DNA of 10,122 bases from Euryarchaeota archaeon UBA130 (lineage in GTDB: Archaea; Thermoplasmatota; Poseidoniia; Poseidoniales; Thalassarchaeaceae), in contig DAVY01000009.1 of the NCBI GenBank assembly GCA_002505775.1, positions 168,132-178,253 of the forward strand. The letters run 5' to 3'. The position numbers were made by a program, and so were the translations under genes. Position 1 is the first letter of the stretch, and every line of letters starts with the position of its first letter. The notes beneath the pieces are model-generated. The model saw only the letters and a program-made list of their open reading frames with translations. It was not told the origin of the DNA and ran no database searches. Positions 6,137 through 10,122 of the stretch are shown one piece after another.

Positions 6137-7483
6137 ATGGAGGGATGGCCGGAACCGGGTACCCCGGTCAAGCTGGTGGTCAGGACATGGGCGGGCTTGG
6201 ACGAGCACATCGGGGTCGCAATTCCTTCAGCAGGCCAAGACCTCGTCACCATCAAACTCGTCAACGGTTACAATCTCTCATTCCCCTCTTCATACGTGGA
6301 GGAATTCCAAGTCATGGGGGAGATTCCAGAAATCAAGGAGGAGGAGTCAGAGCAGATAGCTCAGGACGAGTCACTTCCTCTGGTTCACCTGATTCACACA
6401 GGGGGTACTATTGCCAGCAAGGTAGACTACTCCACGGGGGCTGTGACAGCCAGATTCGAGCCCAGCGAGCTACTTCAAGCAGTTCCCGAGCTTAGGTCAA
6501 TAGCTAGGATTAGGGCGGTTAAGCTTGGCAATATGTGGTCCGATGACATAAGGCCCCGTCACTGGAACCGCATGCTAAAGGCCACGGAGGAGGCATTTGC
6601 GGAAGGGGCCGTCGGAGTGGTGATAACTCATGGGACCGACACTCTGCACCTATCTGCAGCGGCAATGGCATACGGGTGGTCGGGTTCAGGGGGGAGGCCA
6701 CCAGGAAGGATAGTTCTTACCGGTTCCCAAAGATCCCCAGACAGGGGCTCTTCCGACGCTCCGGAGAACCTAATCTCGGCTGTCTTCTGGGCAGCCCAAG
6801 GCCCTGTGCCAACGGGGTACAGGGACTCTTCTGTTGTAGTCGCGCACGCATCCTCTTCCGATGGCAGGTGCGTAGTCCTCCCCGGGTGTGCTTGCAGAAA
6901 GTACCACTCATCGAGGAGGGATGCGTTCAAACCGATCAACCAGGAACCTATCGCCCATGTCATTTTGGGCCACGAAGGTCCTAGCATAGAGTTGGAGGAG
7001 GCTGATCCACAGGATGCTAGGGTAGAGGCGATATCTCCCGTAATGTTTGACGACTCGGTCAGGATAGCTCAGTTCGTTTCTGATGGGCACCTCCACTCCG
7101 ATTTGGTCAACTCAGCGATAGAGCTTGGGTACGATGCCCTTCTCTTTCATGGTACTGGACTGGGGCATCTGCCGATTTCCGACCCACAGGAGGACTCTCC
7201 TGAGAATACCAAGCTCAGGGTCCTGATGGAGGACTATTGCGAGGAAGGGGGCATTGTAGTGGTCGTCGCGCAGGCCGTTCATGGCCCGGTACATCTGGAC
7301 GTGTACAGCAAGGGAAGGGTGCAACAATCGATTGGGATGATAGGCAATGGCTCACTATGCCCTCCGGGGTCAGCGCTGGTCAAGCTACACTTCCTACTAT
7401 CGCGAGAAAAGTCTAGGGAATCAGTTTCAGATGGATGGAGCAGTGACCTCCTAGGGGAGAATCCCCCTGTCGTTAGAGACTGA
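6137..7483 (+). CDS. gatD: Glu-tRNA(Gln) amidotransferase subunit D (GatD)
   Basis: Asparaginase-like subunit of archaeal GatDE, which converts Glu-tRNA(Gln) to Gln-tRNA(Gln) in the cytoplasm. GatD releases ammonia from an amide donor and GatE transfers it. Residues about 8-60 form the small N-terminal barrel with the typical IKLVNGYNLSF. The asparaginase domain follows: HTGGTIASKVDYSTGAV (87-103, catalytic T91), THGTDT (T167/D168) and CRKYHSSRRDAF (253-264, K255). FHGTGLGH (338-345) and QAVHGPVHLDVYSKGR (379-394) correspond to the GTGLGH and NVYSTGR blocks of the family. The catalytic Thr-Thr-Asp-Lys set is complete. Length (448) is normal. I chose ATG 6137 because homology begins there; in-frame ATG 6110 and GTG 6050 are alternatives, and the GAGG before 6137 is close. 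GatD is known from archaea only, so it marks the host. GatE is not in the window. The next gene starts 31 bases downstream. Confidence 0.95.
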   Translation: MEGWPEPGTPVKLVVRTWAGLDEHIGVAIPSAGQDLVTIKLVNGYNLSFPSSYVEEFQVMGEIPEIKEEESEQIAQDESLPLVHLIHTGGTIASKVDYSTGAVTARFEPSELLQAVPELRSIARIRAVKLGNMWSDDIRPRHWNRMLKATEEAFAEGAVGVVITHGTDTLHLSAAAMAYGWSGSGGRPPGRIVLTGSQRSPDRGSSDAPENLISAVFWAAQGPVPTGYRDSSVVVAHASSSDGRCVVLPGCACRKYHSSRRDAFKPINQEPIAHVILGHEGPSIELEEADPQDARVEAISPVMFDDSVRIAQFVSDGHLHSDLVNSAIELGYDALLFHGTGLGHLPISDPQEDSPENTKLRVLMEDYCEEGGIVVVVAQAVHGPVHLDVYSKGRVQQSIGMIGNGSLCPPGSALVKLHFLLSREKSRESVSDGWSSDLLGENPPVVRD

Positions 7484-7514
7484 GATTCAAAGCCAAGCAC
7501 CTCGTCCGGTAATT

Positions 7515-8606
7515 ATGCCAAGCCCCGAAGAGGGATTCACCTTCGAGAGGACCGGCCACACCTCTAGGAACCGCACTGTTCTTGCGGCCATGACGAACAA
7601 GCAGAGCGCCGATGACGGAACACTTTCGGAGGATGAGATAAACTGGTTGTTGATGAGGGCTGAGGGCGGGTTCGGCATAGTCACCACTGCAGCAACGCAC
7701 GTTACTCCCGGGGGGCAGGGCTGGACTGGCGAGATGGGCGTTTGGGGGGACCATCACATTCCGGGGCTCACTAGGCTGGCCGATGGCATCAGGGACAGGG
7801 GGGCATTGAGCCTCGCACAGATATTCCACGGCGGGATGTTCGCACCCGAGGCAATAACGGGCGAGAGACCAGTCTCAGCAAGTGAGAACCCCATTTCCAA
7901 AGACTCTGGGGAAACATCCAGGGAACTCTCCTCCGCTGAAATCGAGGATATAATATCCTCATTTGGCGATGCCGCTTCAAGATGCGCCAAGGCAGGGTTC
8001 GATGGAATAGAGCTACATGGGGCCCATGGATACCTGATTTGCCAGTTCCTTGGGGAGAAAACAAACAGGAGGACAGATGAGTGGGGGGGCGGGATTCTTG
8101 ACAGGTCTCGTTTTTTGATGCGAATTATCGAGGACGTTAGGGGGAAGGTCCCTGAGGACTTCATCATAGGAGTCAGGATATCTCCTGAGCACAGGAAGGT
8201 CGGTGTCCGGCTACATGATAGCCTGGCCTTGGGGAAAATGCTTGTTGAGGCGGGCGTGGACTTCTTGCATATTTCCTGTTGGGACTGCTCATGGGGGTCA
8301 TCAGAGTTCACGGATGATGAGAGGACGCTCACTCAGTGGTTCTCCGAGACGCTCGACAATGCGGTTCCCATCATTTCTGCCGGGGGGATCTGGTCTACCG
8401 CTCAGGCGAGATCGGTTATGGGCCACGGCGCTGACATGGTAGCCGTAGCCAGGGCCGCCATCGGGCACGCAGACTGGGCGTCTCACATGTCAGATGGAAT
8501 GTACGATCCCTTGAAGCCCCCATTCTCAAGCGAGCACCTGGAAAAACAGGGCCTCAGTCAGACGTTTATCGAGTACATGAGGGCCTGGGACGGATTCGTC
8601 TCCTAG
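7515..8606 (+). CDS. Old Yellow Enzyme-family NADH:flavin oxidoreductase
   Basis: FMN-binding TIM-barrel oxidoreductase (Oxidored_FMN family) that usually reduces activated C=C bonds, as in enoate or dienoyl-type reductases. Visible blocks are NRTVLAAMTNKQSADDGTLS (19-38; the MTN segment contacts FMN) and LAQIFHGGMFAP (100-111). ELHGAHGYLICQFL (166-179) holds the substrate-binding pair H168/H171 and Y173. NRRTDEWGGGILDRSRF (184-200) is the classic family signature, and IISAGGIW plus GADMVAVARAAI (about 286-316) bind the FMN phosphate. Length (363) is that of the single-domain class, without the C-terminal FeS/FAD module of 2,4-dienoyl-CoA reductase. ATG 7515 lies 31 bases after gatD with a weak ribosome site. 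The downstream acyl-CoA carboxylase gene hints at a role in acyl-CoA or amino-acid breakdown, but the substrate cannot be read from sequence. Confidence 0.93.
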   Translation: MPSPEEGFTFERTGHTSRNRTVLAAMTNKQSADDGTLSEDEINWLLMRAEGGFGIVTTAATHVTPGGQGWTGEMGVWGDHHIPGLTRLADGIRDRGALSLAQIFHGGMFAPEAITGERPVSASENPISKDSGETSRELSSAEIEDIISSFGDAASRCAKAGFDGIELHGAHGYLICQFLGEKTNRRTDEWGGGILDRSRFLMRIIEDVRGKVPEDFIIGVRISPEHRKVGVRLHDSLALGKMLVEAGVDFLHISCWDCSWGSSEFTDDERTLTQWFSETLDNAVPIISAGGIWSTAQARSVMGHGADMVAVARAAIGHADWASHMSDGMYDPLKPPFSSEHLEKQGLSQTFIEYMRAWDGFVS

Positions 8607-8633
8607 CCGTCTTGCTGATGTACCGTCTCCTAC

Positions 8634-8638
8634 AAGGG
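8634..8638 (+). promoter_or_regulatory. Shine-Dalgarno site of the carboxyltransferase gene
   Basis: AAGGG lies 6 bases before the ATG at 8645 and decides between this start and the in-frame ATG at 8618, which would add nine residues. Confidence 0.5.
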
Positions 8639-8644
8639 CATGTC

Positions 8645-10122
8645 ATGCCGGAGGCCTCGCGGAGCGATGACTTGGATGCGATGAGGCAACTGGCACACTC
8701 TCCTGGGGACTCCTCCAGCCTCAGGGAACTGAGGGCAGAGGGTAAGAAGACTGCAAGGGAGAGAATCTCCCAGCTTCTGGATAAGGGATCATTTGTCGAG
8801 GTCGACTCGTTCGTCCAGCACAGGGCTGGGGATCACAACATGCACCTTCATCGCCCCCTGGGGGATGGAGTCGTGGCTGGCCATGGGATGATCGATGGCA
8901 GGAGAGTCGTGTGCTTCGCACAGGACTACGCTGTGTTCTCGGGGACCATGGGGGAGATGCACGCCAAAAAGGTCGCCAAGGTCGCTGAATTCGCAGAGAA
9001 GTCTCAACTTCCGCTAATTGGCATTTGGGACGGGGATGGACAGAGGGTAGAGGAGGGCGTGACATCTCTCGGCGCGACAGGGGAGCTCTTGGATATCTTA
9101 GTGGCATGCTCGGGCCGAATCCCGATGTTCTCCTTAGTTCTAGGGACAGTGTCTGGAGTCAGCGCTCTAGCGGCAGGACTTTCCGACTTCGTAATTCTGG
9201 GATCTGAGCATGGTAGGATGTTCATGAGGAGCCCGTACATGATTCCAGAGATTATCGACGGCACCGTGGATGAGGATGCTCTTGGAGGGGCCGAGCAGCA
9301 TGCCAGCAGGAGCGGTGTCGCATGCATGATCGCAGATGACGAGCAGGACGCTTTCGACATCACTGCTGAGATACTGTCATTCCTTCCAGACCACACTTTA
9401 GCCGAGCCACTCGTCACTAGGGGATCTGATCCATGGGACAGGGACTGCGTTGGCATGGAGGAGCTTGTTCCCACAGACCCTAACCGCCCATACGACATGA
9501 GGGAAGTAATCAAGGAGGTGGTCGACGAGGGGAGGTTCGTCGAGCTATCCGAGTACTATGCAGAGAATGTTGTAATTGGCTTTGCCCGTCTCGACGGACA
9601 CTCTATCGGCATCGTAGGGAACCAGCCAAGCGTATTGGCAGGATGCTTGGATATCGACGCTTCGGTGAAGGCGGCAAGATTCATCAGAACGTGCGACTGC
9701 TACAACATCCCGATCGTTACATTCGTTGACGTCCCCGGTTTCCTACCAGGGACCGTACAGGAGTGGGGTGGAATAATCAGGCACGGTGCCAAACTCCTCT
9801 ACTCCTACGCGGAGGCGACTATTCCAAAGATGGCGGTGGTGACCAGGAAGGCCTACGGAGGGGCTTATCTGGCGATGAGTTGCAAGCATCTCGGCTCAGA
9901 CTACAACATCGCGTGGCCAGGGGGGGAGCTGGCTGTCATGGGCGCCGAGGGGGCCGTGAATATCATCCACAGGAAGGAACTCTCCGAATCGAGTGACTCA
10001 GATGGGGTCAGGAGTGAGCTAATCAGGGAGTACAAGACAAAATTCGGCGATCCATACGTCGCCGCTAAGCACGGTTGGCTGGATGACGTGATTGAACCTG
10101 CGGAGACAAGAAAGCACCTCGT
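8645..10122 (+). CDS. Acyl-CoA carboxylase carboxyltransferase (beta) subunit, 3' end cut by window
   Basis: Carboxyltransferase half of a biotin-dependent acyl-CoA carboxylase (PccB/AccD5/MmdA type), which moves CO2 between carboxybiotin and an acyl-CoA such as propionyl-CoA. I read 492 codons without a stop; the family is about 510-530 aa, so roughly 20-30 residues are missing. The N-terminal domain has KKTARERISQLLDKGSFVEV (34-53), FAQDYAVFSGTMGEMHAKK and LGGAEQHASRSGVA. The C-terminal domain is highly canonical: LAGCLDIDASVKAARFIR, FVDVPGFLPGT, IIRHGAKLLYSYAEAT, RKAYGGAY and ELAVMGAEGAVNIIHRKEL. Odd points lie in the acyl-CoA side: DGDGQRVEEG (129-138) where DSGGARIQEG is usual, and GTVSGVSALAAGLSD (167-181) where GPCAGGAVYSPALTD is usual. 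Biotin carboxylase and biotin-carrier genes are not in the window. It lies 38 bases after the flavin oxidoreductase, probably in one operon. Confidence 0.93.
   Translation, partial: MPEASRSDDLDAMRQLAHSPGDSSSLRELRAEGKKTARERISQLLDKGSFVEVDSFVQHRAGDHNMHLHRPLGDGVVAGHGMIDGRRVVCFAQDYAVFSGTMGEMHAKKVAKVAEFAEKSQLPLIGIWDGDGQRVEEGVTSLGATGELLDILVACSGRIPMFSLVLGTVSGVSALAAGLSDFVILGSEHGRMFMRSPYMIPEIIDGTVDEDALGGAEQHASRSGVACMIADDEQDAFDITAEILSFLPDHTLAEPLVTRGSDPWDRDCVGMEELVPTDPNRPYDMREVIKEVVDEGRFVELSEYYAENVVIGFARLDGHSIGIVGNQPSVLAGCLDIDASVKAARFIRTCDCYNIPIVTFVDVPGFLPGTVQEWGGIIRHGAKLLYSYAEATIPKMAVVTRKAYGGAYLAMSCKHLGSDYNIAWPGGELAVMGAEGAVNIIHRKELSESSDSDGVRSELIREYKTKFGDPYVAAKHGWLDDVIEPAETRKHL

Noticed and set aside
7754..8332. 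192-codon minus-strand reading frame opposite the flavin oxidoreductase
   Set aside because: It covers the HGAHGYL and FMN-binding region of the plus-strand gene and shows no family features of its own.
9004..9513. 169-codon minus-strand reading frame opposite the carboxyltransferase
   Set aside because: The plus-strand protein is clearly conserved over the same bases; the antisense frame is Ser/Pro-rich low-complexity typical of a shadow.

Overview
This 10.1-kb window looks like a chromosomal segment of a marine-type archaeon, most plausibly a Marine Group II/III euryarchaeon (Poseidoniia-like). The main evidence is a GatD gene (the archaeal subunit of the Glu-tRNA(Gln) amidotransferase GatDE). 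An archaeal-style TATA element also lies about 26 bases from an ATG, as in leaderless transcripts, and the genes are dense and partly overlapping. The exact lineage is inferred, not shown.

Two compositional zones are visible. Positions 1 to about 1950 are relatively AT-rich (hand counts of two 60-base lines give about 42-43% GC). They hold a bacterial-type (group I) chaperonin operon on the minus strand, groES then groEL, with groEL lacking only its last few codons at the window edge. From about 2040 onward GC rises to about 57-62% and the genes look like the native background. The break falls in the groES/2049 intergenic region, which suggests that groESL was acquired from elsewhere or is under different selection.

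Next come an unrecognised 112-aa gene (plus), a LysE/ArgO-type amino-acid exporter (minus, overlapping the 112-aa gene tail to tail), and a class I SAM methyltransferase (plus). A three-gene minus-strand cluster follows, transcribed from about 6044 down to 3664: a cysteine- and histidine-rich secreted lipoprotein, a polytopic membrane protein with an apparent internal duplication, and a peroxiredoxin-like protein with a CPFC motif. This cluster is the best candidate in the window for an undescribed functional module (cell-envelope redox or metal handling), but that role is inference.

The plus-strand cluster from 6137 to the right edge runs gatD, an Old Yellow Enzyme-family flavin oxidoreductase, and an acyl-CoA carboxylase carboxyltransferase subunit that is cut by the window end. 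It diverges from the lipoprotein cluster across a short region with a nearly symmetric ATTTAATT element that could serve both directions. The carboxyltransferase keeps the C-terminal (carboxybiotin-side) motifs but has unusual residues in the N-terminal, acyl-CoA-side glycine motifs.

I saw no tRNA, rRNA, CRISPR array, insertion sequence or attachment site. No gene-free stretch exceeds about 145 bases.
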